A stretch of DNA of 64,000 bases from Megalonaias nervosa (Eukaryota > Mollusca > Bivalvia > Unionida > Unionidae): assembly GCA_016617855.1 (NCBI GenBank), contig JAECUM010000809.1, positions 1 through 64,000 on the forward strand. Reading direction: 5' to 3'. Under the pieces are notes generated by a model that was not told where the DNA came from, did not search any database, and saw only the letters and a list, made by a program, of their open reading frames with translations. This document shows, piece after piece, positions 26,538-38,700 of the stretch. The position numbers and the translations under genes are program-made. The first letter of the stretch is position 1. Each line of letters starts with the position of its first letter.

Positions 26538-26627
<90 letters not shown>
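26538..26627. repeat. (GT)n(GA)n microsatellite
   Basis: About 40 bp of GT followed by about 48 bp of GA. Confidence 0.98.
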
Positions 26628-26631
<4 letters not shown>

Positions 26632-27232
26632 AAACGTTGTATCATTGTGCAAGGCTATTTGTTCAGGGCAGTTTTTATTTGTTGATTTTGTATTTGTGGG
26701 CAGCACTTAGTCCATCATAGCTTTTGGAGCTAGAGAAAAAGAGGTTACATGTCGATTGTAATCTGTTTTTACATTTACCTGACAATTGTAATCTTCCACA
26801 TGCACTTGGACACTACTACATTCCATTTTCAATTAATACCGCGAAATTAACAGTTCATTGTAGTTTTAATTACGATATACATTTTCACAAGAACCACGTA
26901 CTATGCAGTATTATTTACACGCTGATTAAATATGCTTAGAGCTTTGGCCAGGTTATTCCAGATGAAACCAGACTGAGGGCAGGATTCGACAAAAGAGATC
27001 AAATTAGTGAGGCTACCAATAGGTGAATGAAGGAAATAGGGAAATTTAAAATTCTCAATGTGCTGTGAAGGACATTGTCAAGACAGCAGATGTTGTAAGG
27101 ACAAGTGATCATGCACATCACTTGTTATTCGTACTCCACAATAAAGATAACAAAAGAGGGTTGTATTGTAGAATACATTCTCAATAAAATATTAACTATA
27201 TACAAGTCAACACAGTACAAACACTTAAAGCA

Positions 27233-27409
27233 TTAAGAGGTTAGTGTTGGGACTGGTCAGCCTGGTGTCAGGACAATGTGCCTGGGTGGGACATCATGCT
27301 TCATGTCTGTCGCATGATGCTCCAGTGCTAGACATCACTATAAACTGCCACACTGCAGACATCGTAGCAGTATGACTGAAAAATTGTTAAACTACGTTAA
27401 AAATCCAAA

Positions 27410-27440
<31 letters not shown>
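27233..27440 (+). mobile_element. SINE family B, 5'-truncated copy plus (CA)n tail
   Basis: Matches the body of the 26,040 element from ATTAAGAGGTTAGTGTTGGG through CTGCCACACTGCAGACATCG, without the tRNA head, and ends in a (CA)n run at 27,415-27,440, the plus-strand counterpart of the TG-rich tail of the full copy. Confidence 0.7.
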
Positions 27441-27443
<3 letters not shown>

Positions 27444-28840
27444 TCTGCACGATTTTAAAAGGTGATTATTTCTTTACTTCTTGGTCTCCTGTTTCATCAG
27501 AGAAGTTAACAATTAGGTCGAGCCAGTTTTAGTTGAGGCAACATATAGCTATGTTTTTCATTTGGGATTATATGAAACATTAAAGGCATTCGTAGTTTGA
27601 CGTATCTGTATCGCACATCTGTATCTGGACTTCTCTTCCTGATTAAAAAAAAAAAAAAAAAAAATTCATCAAAATGCGTGGTTAAGAAAATAATAAAAAA
27701 TGAAATGATCAGTGACCATTCTGCAAATCATAGTTTTGACGTACCTATATCGTACTTCGATATCTTCGTCAAAGCCTTTTGAAATGTTAACTTCTCTTCT
27801 TGGTTCAAGTATAAAAATCATCAAAATACGTGATTAAAATGTAATTAAAGAATGCAATGATCGATGACCTTTCTGCACGATTATAAATGGTGATTCTTTG
27901 ATTTCTTAATCTCTCGTTTCATTATTTGATACTTAATTACAGATTTACGGGAAGTTAACAAATAGTAGCGTAAGTTTTAACTGAGGCAACAAATAGTTGT
28001 TTTTCATTTGGGATTATATCAAACATATACTCGGGAAAATATACATTGGTAGATTTGACGTATATTTATCATACATCGGTTTTTTTTTTCAAAGCTGTTG
28101 GAAACGTTAAAAGAATGAAATGATCACTGACCTTTCTGCGAGATTATAAATGATGATTCTGTTAATTAATAATCGCATGTTTCATTATCCGATGTCTCAC
28201 TTAAGAACGTACATAGCGATGTCTCACTTAAGAACGTACCTAACGATGTCTCGCTTAAGAACGTACACAGATATAATCACCATTTATATTATACTCTAAG
28301 GAAATCCATACTTTGGTCATTGGCCCTATTAGAATCGTACCTCGGCATATTTTAGAAGCCGTTTGAAACCGGAACCTTCATAATTTTAACACGTCAAATA
28401 TACGAGGTTAAAAAATAATAATTTTTAATAACACAGCCAAAATACACGTTTAATTAATAGATATTTTTATTGCTAGATCTTGCATGAAAATTAAAGGTTA
28501 CAGACAATTACATGAAATACGGGTACAGAGCGTTTGCTCTAGAAATCTACTGAACTCCTGATTGTTACTATTGAAACATTCGATGACAGTACATTTTTCT
28601 ATGATTTCATTACAAAATAGACATAACTTGAAATTTAATGATAAATAATAGTGTTTTAAATTAAATCATAGAAAAAAAAAAGATTGCTGGATGATGTTAA
28701 GTCCCAGTTTGAAGGTGTGTGTGTATTCTGAAGTTCGAAACATGCAACACACACATACACACGCACACGTGCACACAAGTAACTTTTTTCTTTTTATTTC
28801 AAAACATTATAAACAAAACGTTCAGAAATTCTCTTTGTAA
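27440..28840. other. AT-rich host sequence with short local repeats, no gene
   Basis: Three tandem copies of GATGTCTCACTTAAGAACGT at 28,187-28,268. The segments near 27,590, 27,735 and 28,050 share a diverged repeat (GACGTAxxTATCGxACxTCx). No coding feature seen. Confidence 0.5.
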
Positions 28841-29390
28841 TTGGTAAATCTGGTGGGAAGTTGCAATATAACTGGTTTAAATTGACAAGTGGTGGAAAGT
28901 TACAATATAACTCGTTAAAACTGACAAGTTTTGGTGTGAAGTTTGAATGAAACTCATTAAAACGGACACATTTGGTAGGAAGTTACATTATAACTTATTG
29001 ATACTGACAAGTCTGGTGGGAAGTTATATTATAATTTATTGATACTGACAAGTATGTGGGAAGTTACATTATAACTTATTGATACTGACACATCTGGTGG
29101 GAAGTTACATTATAACTTATTGATACTGACAAGTGTGGTGGGAAGTTACATTATAGCTTATTGATACTGACAAGTCTGGTGGGAAGTTTAATACATTATA
29201 ACTTATTGATACTGATAAGTTTGGTGGTTACATTATAACTTATTGATATTGATAAGTTTGGTGGGAAGTTACATTATAACTAACTGATACTGTCACATTA
29301 TAACTTATTGATACTGACAAGTCTGGTGGGAGGTTACATTATAACTTATGATGCTGACAAGTCTGGTGGGAAGTTACAATAAAATTCATA
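28840..29390. repeat. About 41-bp minisatellite, 13 or more copies
   Basis: The unit contains GTCTGGTGGGAAGTTACATT followed by ATAACTTATTGATACTGACAA. Copies differ by small indels. Confidence 0.92.
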
Positions 29391-29840
29391 GAAAATGTTA
29401 AAGTTACGAATTTTTTGGGAGAAAAATTATTGTAGCACTTTTTGCTAGACCTTTTTCGCAGTAAACAAAGGACTTGAGACAAAACCTTGGTGACTATTTG
29501 GTAGTAACCTGTTTAGCAGTAAAGGACCACAAAATGACCACAGCTTTTTTGTTAGAACCCTGCCCCCCCCATGATTATGCCAAGAAATATATTGAAACTG
29601 ACCCTAGCAGAAACCATATAAAAGACATGGATATATTTGGGACATTAATTAATTACATATTTAATGTCTTTATTTAATCTGTCTCTAAACATCCGTTTTT
29701 ATGGATACCAAATTGTTTTTTATAGATGGGTTTCATTATCCCCAGTGTGTTTTTATCAGGCACATTCAGTACTCTTGACTTTTCAAGAGACCTGAATATG
29801 GGATGGTTAGAGATGGTTATGTGTGATATACTAACCAGTA

Positions 29841-29841
<1 letters not shown>

Positions 29842-29936
<95 letters not shown>
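29842..29936. repeat. (AAT)n/(ATT)n inverted microsatellite
   Basis: About 15 TAA units are followed directly by about 17 TTA units, so the array is self-complementary and could form a hairpin. Confidence 0.97.
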
Positions 29937-29939
29937 TAT

Positions 29940-31015
29940 AGGAGGGTGACATAATTAGTTGTATGGAGCTAATCCTCCTTATGGCTTTCTATTACATGCA
30001 TATTTACATTCTGAATAATAGTTGCATACACACCAAAGAAAGGAATATATAATCTTAATTTTTTTCAATTTAAAAAACTAAACAAAAACATCAATAGACA
30101 ACTTCATGCTGGTAACCCCCAACCCCTCCCCATTAATAATAAGCTAACTTTATACATAAATTTAAAAAGCAGAATTTTTGTATGAGCATGCTTCAGCTAG
30201 GTCCATTGTGTATATAGCTATGTATATTGCATTGTTTGTTGGTTTTATTAAAAAATTTAATTGTATGCTATGGATAATTGCATTTTGGACATGGTCTTGT
30301 CCAATATGAAGTTCATTTTAAACCTGACCTGAATCACTGATTTTTTGGTTTTGTAAACATGTTTATCTCAATCTGAGTCAAGAACTTTGGAAATTCTTCA
30401 TGAAATACCAGGTCTGCATGTTGTTTACTATATTTTATGTTATAATTTTAGAAACAGACCTTCTAATTATAACTAAGATTTGCTCTTGTAAACATTTGGA
30501 ACCTTCCTGAATGAAATTTTCCATTAGGAAATATTTTTTAAATTTTTTTATAGAAAATGTTAATTGTGACCTCAGGTCAAGTACAGGACTGCATAATCTT
30601 GTTTTTCTAGAAGTTATTCATTTGTGCTTTAGGGCTCTGAGCAGAATCAGTTGTATTATAATTATATCCAGTATTTCATTTGGGATGGAATTCATTCAAA
30701 TTATTTAATTCAAGTGGTTCTTCTCTGGAAATACAAAGTGCTCAAACAATAACATTCTTGGAAATAGAGACTTGGACTTGTAGTGAAATTCAAATAAAGA
30801 TATATTCTCGGATTGTATTATTATGAATCAACAAAAGACTGTTGGCACATTACTACAACACAGGCCACCACAGGCAGATCAACACTTCCGTCATTGGATT
30901 TATTTTGGAGTATCACTAAAGTTTATTCAGAACTTTAAATATTATCACTTGTGTTAGAAATTCTAGGATTATTTGGGATTTAATTCACAATACCTTAAGT
31001 TCTTGTCACATTTTT
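29940..31015. other. AT-rich host sequence, no gene seen
   Basis: The second half (30,340-31,015) may be a decayed body of the LTR-related repeat ending at 31,107 (shared GTTTTGTAAACATGTTTA). No coding feature. Confidence 0.45.
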
Positions 31016-31107
31016 CACTTTGCATTCTAGGGAAATAAATTATTTGTTGAATTTTACAAAACCTGTTGGTTTTTGCTCTTTTCTGTTACTTAGTTTAAGA
31101 CCATAGA
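31016..31107 (+). repeat. 3' segment related to the 22,984 LTR
   Basis: Contains CACTTTGCATTCTAGGGAAA, TAAATTATTTGTTGAATTTT and CTCTTTTCTGTTACTTAGTT, in the order seen at 18,781 and at the LTR 3' end. Confidence 0.5.
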
Positions 31108-31969
31108 TTCATAATAATATACAGTACAGAAAACAGTGAGACAACAAAACTGAAGGTTTGAGAATTTATAAGCTGTAGTATATTTGTCAAATTGAATGGG
31201 TTCCAGTTTTCATCCATGGAATTAGATTATAATTAAATGTTTTCATATTTGCATTTTCTTTAACCTCAAATGATTGTCACTGAATATTGACAACTTGTTT
31301 AGTTCATTAATCTTAAATAGAAATGTTGCCCTGTCTTCTCGCATGAAATAGTTTTTTGAGATATAATGGGGCCATATTGTTTGAAACTGTTTAAATTTAG
31401 CCATTCTCAAAAATATTTGATCACTTGCTGTCAGCATTTTATTATCAGTAATTGCATTTGTGATGTAGCATGCAGTATGCATGACTGGTGAAGGAACCTG
31501 AATTTGGGATTTGGTTAGGTATGAAATACTAGCAAGTAATCAGAATTCATCCTCCTGTCTACAGCTTTATACTCTGCAGGTGATCAGAATTCATCATCAT
31601 GTCTACAGCTTTATATTCCGCAGGTGATCAGAATTCATTGTCATGTCTATAGCTTCATAGTTCACTGCAGATCAGTTCACCTTGTTGCATGGGTCTCAAA
31701 GGTGAAGGTTATTTTCCTTACCATTTATTTCAAACTGTTGCAGAAATACTCCCGTATCTATCTTGTTGATAGGTGAGACTTGCTACTGTTTTTGTGCTTC
31801 ATCACAAAGGTAGAAGGGATATAAACTGTCATCTCCATTCTTTTTTGTCCATTTCTCTGCTTGTCTGTACGTCTCTTTTTTCTTCACTTCATCCTTCCAT
31901 CATAATGCTTTGTTTGGATCAAATTGTCATCAACTTTGACCTGCAAGGTCAAACAACTTTACGTGGATT

Positions 31970-32450
31970 CCTGTAATTGAGTCCAGTATTCCTGTCATTG
32001 AGTCCAATATTCCTGTCATTAAATGCATGTCAACATTTGTGGATGCCTGTCAATTAATCCAACATTCCTTTCACTAAATGCAGGCCAGCATGTATGGAGT
32101 CCAACATTCTGTGCACTAAATGCAGGTTAGCATGTGTGGAGTCCAACATTCCTTTCACTAAATGCAGGTCAACATGTGGAGTCCAACATTCCTTTCACTA
32201 AATGCAGGTCAACATCTGGAGTCCAACATTCCTTTCACTAAATGCAGGTCAGCATGTATGGAGTCCAACATTCCTTTCACTAAATTCAGGTCCAACATGT
32301 AGAGTCCAACATTCCTTTCACTAAATGCAGGTCAACATGTATGGATTCCAGCATTCCTTTTACTAAATGCAGGTCAGCATGTATGGAGTCCAACATTTCT
32401 TTCACTAAATGCAGGTCAACATGTGGAATTCAACATTTCTTTCAATGGAT
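31970..32450. repeat. About 42-bp minisatellite, 10 copies
   Basis: The unit contains GTCCAACATTCCTTTCACTA followed by AATGCAGGTCAACATGT. Confidence 0.92.
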
Positions 32451-32454
32451 ATAC

Positions 32455-32910
32455 ATGTACTAAGATAATACAGTAGATATACTAAGATAATACAGTGGAT
32501 ATACTATGATAATGCAATGGATATAATATGATAATACAATGAATATACTACAATAATACAATGGATATACTATGATAATACAATGGATATACTATGATAA
32601 TGCAATGGATATAATATGATAATACAATGAATATACTAAGATAATACAGTGGTTATGCTAAGATAATACAATGGATATACTACAATAATACAATGGATAT
32701 ACTATGATAATACAATGGATATATTATGATAATACATTGGATATATTATGATAATACAGTGGATATACTATGATAATACAATGAATATACTATGATAATA
32801 CAATGGATATACTAAGATAATACAGTGGATATACTATGATAATACAGTGGATATACTACGATAATACAATGGTTATACTACGATAATACAATGGTTATAC
32901 TAAGATAATA
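32455..32910. repeat. 22-bp minisatellite, about 20 copies
   Basis: The unit is close to GGATATACTATGATAATACA plus AT. Direct repeats without unique spacers, so not a CRISPR-like array. Confidence 0.93.
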
Positions 32911-32929
32911 TATATAATGATTACATAGT

Positions 32930-33430
32930 TATGTCTCATGATTAGATAATTGTGTATCATGATTAGATTTAAATATTTTAATGAAACAATTATTTATCAT
33001 GATTAGCTATGTATCATGATTACATACTTATGTTTCATGAATAGGTAAGTTATGTATCTTGATTAGATAGTATATCTCATGATTACAGAATTGTCATGAT
33101 TATATAAATTATGTATCATGATTACATACTTGTGTCATGATTAGATTTGTTATGTATCATGATTAGTTATGTATCATGATTAGACAAGTTATGTATCATG
33201 ATTACATAGGTATGATGATTAGGCAAGTTATGTACCATTAGTTATATACCATGATTATATAAGTAATGTATCATGATGACATATTTATGTATCATGATTG
33301 CATAGTTATGTATCATGATTACATAGTTATGTATCATGGTTACATAGTTGTGTATCATGATTAAATAGTTGTGTATCGCGATTACATAGTTTTGTATCAT
33401 CATTAGATAGTTATGTATCTTGATTAGATA
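32930..33430. repeat. 21-bp minisatellite, about 22 copies
   Basis: The unit is close to TAGTTATGTATCATGATTAC. It ends about 105 bp before the left terminal repeat of element B. Confidence 0.92.
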
Positions 33431-33534
33431 TTTTGTAACATACTATAGTGGTGCCTTCTGTCACAATGTCAAGGTCACACCAAGGTATAACTTTTGAAAC
33501 TATGGAGGTATTTGAATGAAACTATATACGTGCT

Positions 33535-33745
33535 GCTACCTAGGTAGAGACAAATACAATAGACACACAGACATAGATACATGGTTAGAGACATAGACAT
33601 ATACACCACAGTCATAGATTGATGAACATCAATCTATCATATTTAAAATTATACAATAGACTAAAAAAAACTTTAGGCAAGAGAGAAGAGATATCTTTTC
33701 GAGATATAGGAGTGGCCCTGAAAAGGGCCATTGGTTTTTATGTTA
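33535..33745 (+). repeat. Left terminal inverted repeat of element B
   Basis: Inverted counterpart of 46,755-46,964. Shared blocks include ATGGTTAGAGACATAGACAT, GTCATAGATTGATGAACATC, TTTAAAATTATACAATAGAC and GGAGTGGCCCTGAAAAGGGC. Its inner part contains the histone-type stem-loop in minus orientation. Confidence 0.88.
33691..33729 (-). terminator. Histone-type 3' stem-loop in left TIR (minus orientation)
   Basis: On the minus strand GGCCCT-TTTC-AGGGCC (33,729-33,714) is followed by ACTCC and, about 14 nt later, AAAAGAT, resembling a histone downstream element. No minus-strand gene ends here, so this copy may exist only because the TIR was duplicated. Confidence 0.6.
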
Positions 33746-34161
33746 ACACCATTTTGTTAACATAGAGGGCATCTCACTGATCTTCTTCTCTCACTTAAAC
33801 TTTGTCTAACCTCTGGACTGTAGATGAGGACTCGCTTCAGACAGCCTTGCCTCTCCACTTAGGACCTTCTTATCCAAACTGTCGTCTCGGTGATCCGGAT
33901 GATTGTCCATCATGATTTATCATACATAGGTAAGTCCGTATGGAACGGCATCGATGATACGAGAGTAGAGGATTCAATGTTTGTCCACATCTTGTGATGA
34001 GAACAGGTGAAGGGAATGAAGTGAACTGCGTTTATTTATAGTGGAAGACTGGATAGAAAAGGATTGAGATTGTTCACCAATCCCAATACATGTCACAAAA
34101 TACAGTCACTGTGTGGAGTCTGCCTTCCAATCTGAAGAGTTACCTGTGACATCACATTCTC

Positions 34162-34169
34162 TATATAGG
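34162..34169 (+). promoter_or_regulatory. TATA box (TATATAGG)
   Basis: Lies 57 bp before the ATG at 34,219, a suitable distance for an RNA polymerase II promoter with a short leader. Several element B genes have a similar box. Confidence 0.55.
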
Positions 34170-34218
34170 TGCGCTAGCGTCTGTGCGCAGTGAATCAATG
34201 CGACATTGTTTTTGAAAC

Positions 34219-34850
34219 ATGACGGAAACTAAGATGATGATGAATTGGGGTGCACCGGCTGTGGAGACGAGAAGCAATGGCATAGCAGTGGCTACCAAAG
34301 TCAGCACAGGTCTACTTCCAGAAGAGGTTGATTTTAATTGGGATTTAGTGGATTTTCTCTCTTCGCAAGAATTTGTTCCGGTACCAGCACCTTTGCCACG
34401 TTCTCCTTCTTTACCACACATCGAGGATTTTAAACAGAGATAGAAAGAAGAATTGGAGAAATTTTTACAACAGCAGAAAGAAGCAGAACAAGCTTTTCTC
34501 CTTGAACAGCAACAGCGAGAAGAAGAGGAGTCAACAAGGAATTGACAGGAACAAGAATAAGCAGAGAAGAAACAAGGTCTAGGAGAGAAGGAGAACAGTG
34601 AAAGTCAAACAGTAATGGTACTCTTGGACATTTTGGCAGAGTTAAGGAGTCTGAAACAAATGTATCAGACTTCTCTATTACGACCCAAGAAAAAGACCTT
34701 CCTGAGCCAAACAGCCCAATCCTGTTAGTACGCCTGAGATACCAGCCCTAGTGATTTCTACTAAATCATCGACCGGAGCAGGTCCAGAAGTTGACCTTAA
34801 CCATGGCAAAGGCTTAAGGCAGTTAAAGCTGATTGCTTCTCATTCCTGAG
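34219..34850 (+). pseudogene. Element B left-end gene, hypothetical, broken
   Basis: A 74-codon open start ('MTETKMMMNWGAPAVE') ends at TAG (34,441-34,443). The next frames keep Gln/Glu/Lys-rich helical, coiled-coil-like sequence (for example 'KEELEKFLQQQKEAEQAF'), with at least two more stops. I do not recognise the family. A TATA box lies upstream and a histone-type 3' signal downstream at 34,883, so the transcription unit can be outlined even though the protein is decayed. Confidence 0.5.
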
Positions 34851-34882
34851 TTTGTTTTTTAAAAAAAAAACAAACATCCAAT

Positions 34883-34919
34883 GGTCCTTTTCAGGGCCAC
34901 CCACTTCTTTCGAAAAGAG
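34883..34919 (+). terminator. Histone-type 3' stem-loop with downstream element
   Basis: GGTCCT-TTTC-AGGGCC (34,883-34,898; one G-U pair, 4-nt loop) is followed directly by ACCCAC and, 15 nt after the stem, by AAAGAG (34,914-34,919). This is the layout of animal replication-dependent histone mRNA 3' ends: an SLBP-bound stem-loop, an ACCCA cleavage region and a U7-pairing purine element. Confidence 0.75.
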
Positions 34920-35140
34920 TTAGTATTCATTTTGCCTCAGTCAATTAAAACTCAAAATCTCTTTCTTACCCTATGATGTACGTGTGTAAATGCGTGAGTG
35001 TAGGCCCTTATTCTAAAAAATCAAAACCAGGAGACACTTATATTTTTTCTGTCTGGTCTATTCTGGTGCAAATTTTACAATCCAATTCACAACACAACAC
35101 TTTAAAAAGGTTCACAGGCTTCTTCAGTGTCTTTTTTCGT

Positions 35141-35564
35141 TCACTGTCTCTGTTTTCTGAATTTCTTTACTTTCACAGGTTTTTCCTCCTCTTTTTCCTT
35201 CCTTTTTTCTTGTCGTCTTTTCTTCTCTTTCTGAACATGTTGAGGTTCTTCCTTTGCCGAGGGCACCTCTTCTTCTTCCTCCTCCTGCTCCTGTTGTTTC
35301 TTAGGGCAATCTGAAGACCAACGTCCTTTCTCTTGACAATGATAACAAGTATCTTGACTTTTGTCTCTTCTGACACTAGTCTTGCTTTTTTGATGGTCTG
35401 GACATTTCTGTGGCCCAATGCCCTTTCTTCTGAGAGATATTGCAAGTATCTTGACTTTTATCTCGAAAGGAGGGGGAGTAGTCCGTTGGCTTGTCTGAAG
35501 AAAACCTTTGTATGACACCTCGCAAAGCTCTGATCAGAAGTTCGATCTGTGTTGGCTCTTCCAT
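35141..35564 (-). pseudogene. Two-knuckle CCHC zinc-finger protein, frameshifted
   Basis: Starts 'MEEPTQIELLIRALRG' at 35,564 and runs through two related motifs, each introduced by 'DKSQDTC'. The first knuckle reads 'CNISQKKGHWATE' and has lost Cys ligands; the second reads 'CYHCQEKGRWSSDC', with Arg where the His ligand is expected. A Glu/Lys-rich tail follows. At least one frameshift separates the knuckles. The domain is of the retroviral nucleocapsid (single-strand nucleic-acid-binding) type. On its own strand it has TATATATAAAGG about 50 bp before the ATG, and it is divergent from the polymerase gene. Confidence 0.65.
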
Positions 35565-35614
35565 TGCGCTGGTTGGTTTGAGAGTGAAATGAATACTGGG
35601 AGGGAAGGCACTAG

Positions 35615-35653
35615 CCCTTTATATATACACTGACCCTGACATGAATATAAAGG
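35615..35653. promoter_or_regulatory. Back-to-back TATA boxes of a divergent promoter
   Basis: Minus strand TATATATAAAGG (35,627-35,616) serves the zinc-knuckle gene. Plus strand TATAAAGG (35,646-35,653) precedes the polymerase gene. Confidence 0.6.
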
Positions 35654-35783
35654 TGTCCATGGCATTTCAAATGTAGTCATTTGACTTTTTGTAGTCAAGA
35701 TGAAACGATGACATTTCGTGAAGAAAGGAGAAGAAAGTAAGAGGCAGAAATGTGAATTATTGCCTCGGACAGTAGCTGAAGTC

Positions 35784-38700
35784 ATGGCTCAAATTCATGC
35801 CAGCGATTTTGAAGATGACATGAGTGAACCAGAATCCAGACCCAGAGAGTCTACACCAAGCCAAAGTCCACCATCACCACCAGTAAACCCTGAAAAATAC
35901 TACCACATTCGAGAAATGGACAAACGCTTCTCTATAAAATTTAGAACCACAGCCTACACGTACACGGTGAAGTTTAAAGATTTCATGTCCAACGTACCGT
36001 TGGAGAAAGCAGAGGGATTCATCGTCGATGTGTGGGTTTCTTTGTTAACCACACTGAAACAGCAGTGTGAAGCCAAAGAAGACAACCGCTTGAGACTTTC
36101 CATTCATCACGACAGTTTGAAATCCCCCTTTTGGATTGAGTTTAGCAGCCCAGCAGAATTGACACCTTCCATAGTCATCGACAAGATTCAACACGTGCAA
36201 CAATCCAACAACAAGTTTCACATCACCGACGGAAAAGCAACACTGTTCATGACCCACGTGTCTCTTCTCCAAGAGACAGGAAGCACAAAGGTATTATTGG
36301 TGGACGACCTTCGCAGCAGCAAAAAGAGCATCTGAATTAACAATCCTAAAACAAGATGTGTTTAGCCCATGCTATTGTGGTGGGATGAACGTATGCTGAC
36401 AAGAACGACACGGCAGAATGGAAAAGACCATAGAAAACTATTCAACAATTGGACCAAGCCAAACAATGAAGAGAAGCAGAACTCCTGTTACAGCAAGCTG
36501 GCCTGTCCAAAGACACACCCTGTGGCATTCCTGAAATGCAAAAATTTTAAGATGTCTTAGCTCCACGCTACACCTTGAAAGTGCACCCTCAAGAAGTGCA
36601 TGGACCTCTGTTATTTTGAGGCAAAAATTTTAAAGATGGAAAATACATTCACGTCTATCATCACGATGAACATTTCAATGCCATACGAGTATCACCGGAT
36701 TCCTGGGATACAGTTATTACTGTGAGAGATGTGACCATGGCTATAACAATTGAGAGCAACACAAGTATTGTGGATCAAAATGTGAGGGATGTTTGGCCTC
36801 TAAACCCTGTCTGGATGAAGGACAAGAACGAGTGCATTGCTCAGCTTGTCAGCGCACTTTTGTCAGTCCAACCTTTTACCAACAACATCTGAAAATGCAA
36901 GGTTCACAGCAGAAAAGTGCTTGTCAGCTACTGAGATTGTGCCCTACTTGTGGACAAGGCATACATACCAATAGTACCAAGGCGCACGTATATTCAGGAA
37001 AGAAGCGTTGTCACATTTGTCACCAAATCATGGACTTGGAACACAAATGCTACATTCAAAAATACCATTCCAAACATGAAGAGGAAGATGACCAGAAGAA
37101 AGGCAATTTCATCTTTTTCGATTTCAAATGCATGCAAGAGATTGGTATTCACATTCCTAATTTCTGCGTGGTTCACCGTGCATGAGAGAAGTGCAACCAA
37201 GAGCCCCTCTTTAGTCATTGCCCTCACTGCAGCAAGATTCCTGGAGGACATGAAAAAATCTTTCAGGGACCAAACACGCTGACCGATTTCGCCCAATGGA
37301 TCTTAAATCCCATCGACGAGACATGGAGCCAAGAGGACATCGAACGTTATTGAGATTGTCATCGCTATTCCACGGTGATGGCTCACAATTTCTCGGGATA
37401 AGGTGGGCAATTTCTTTTGAGATACTATACGAAACAAAGTACTGAACATCTTAAAGTGACTTTGAACGGTGCCAAAATCATTTCCATGCAAGTGGGCCAA
37501 TTAAGTGCGGTTTAAAGATTCGGTGAGTTACTTGGCCATGCCTTTGAGTAGAATGCCTAGAACATTTGGAGTGACAGAAATGGTCAAAGGCTATTTTCCG
37601 CACTTTTTCAATACTGAAGCCAATCAACACGCCGTTTTACCCCATTTGCCTGAGGCTCACTACTATGGCCCCGACAACATGCGCACCAAACAACAAGAAG
37701 CTTTCTAAGCTTGGTACCACACTCACGCCTCGGACCCTTTCAACTTTTAGGAAGAAACGTTAAAGTATTGTCATCCCGATGTGGACATTTTACGGTGTTG
37801 CTGTGGAAAATTTCGAGAATTATTCGTGGAACACAGAGGGATCGACCCTTTGAAAGAAACCTGCATCATTGCCAAAGGATGTTCCTTAGTGTACTGCCAA
37901 TGATTCATGCCTGAAAACACCCTGGCTGTTGTAAGTACTCAAACTATGAAATTTGTCAAACGTCAGTACTCGGTCAAAGCCCTATGCTGGTTACATTACT
38001 TGTGCAACAAGGAAGACAAATGGATCCATCATGCTTGCAACGAAGTGGTGAAAAGACCATCGGAACGTATTCGGTGGATGGCTGGGACTTAGAAAACCCT
38101 CAGATCGTGTATGAGTTTAACAGGTGCTTATTTCACGGATGTCCCATCTGTTACCCTCAACATGGCACTAAAAATCAGCTTTTACAACGGACCATGGAAG
38201 ACTTGTACCAGGCTACTTGTCAGCGCCGCTTGAAGTTAGAACAGCAAGGATACCAAGTGGTGGAAATGTGGGAACATGAGTATGATCACTGATTGAAAAC
38301 CTATCCCAAGTTTAAATGCATCGTGGAAAGTTACAAGCTGGTGGACCCTCTGAACCCATGGGACGGCTTGTACAGAGGATGGACGAATGCCACACATCGA
38401 CCTGGACAATATTCGACAATATGAAGGATTGATTAAGTACAAAGTCTTGCCTCCCACAGAGTTGTACCATCCCGTTTTACCTCACCATTTCCAAGGAAAA
38501 CTGATGTTTCCCTTGTGTCGTACTTGTGCCAAAACGTGCAACCTAGACCAAGCTTGTCAGCACACCCAGGAAGAATGCACCTTGACAGGAACATGGGTCA
38601 GCATGGAATTGTTTAAAGCTCTGGACTTGGGATACCAACTGTTAGAAGTGTACGAAATTTACCACTTTCCCAAGACATATAAATACCACAAGGGCGACGA

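Noticed and set aside
32455..33430. Arrays of 21-22-bp repeats that look CRISPR-like in size
   Set aside because: The repeats are directly adjacent with no unique spacers, and the context is a eukaryotic genome.
34161..34421. 86-codon minus-strand frame opposite the 34,219 gene
   Set aside because: It overlaps the plus-strand gene that has a TATA box and 3' signal, and its sequence is low in recognisable features.
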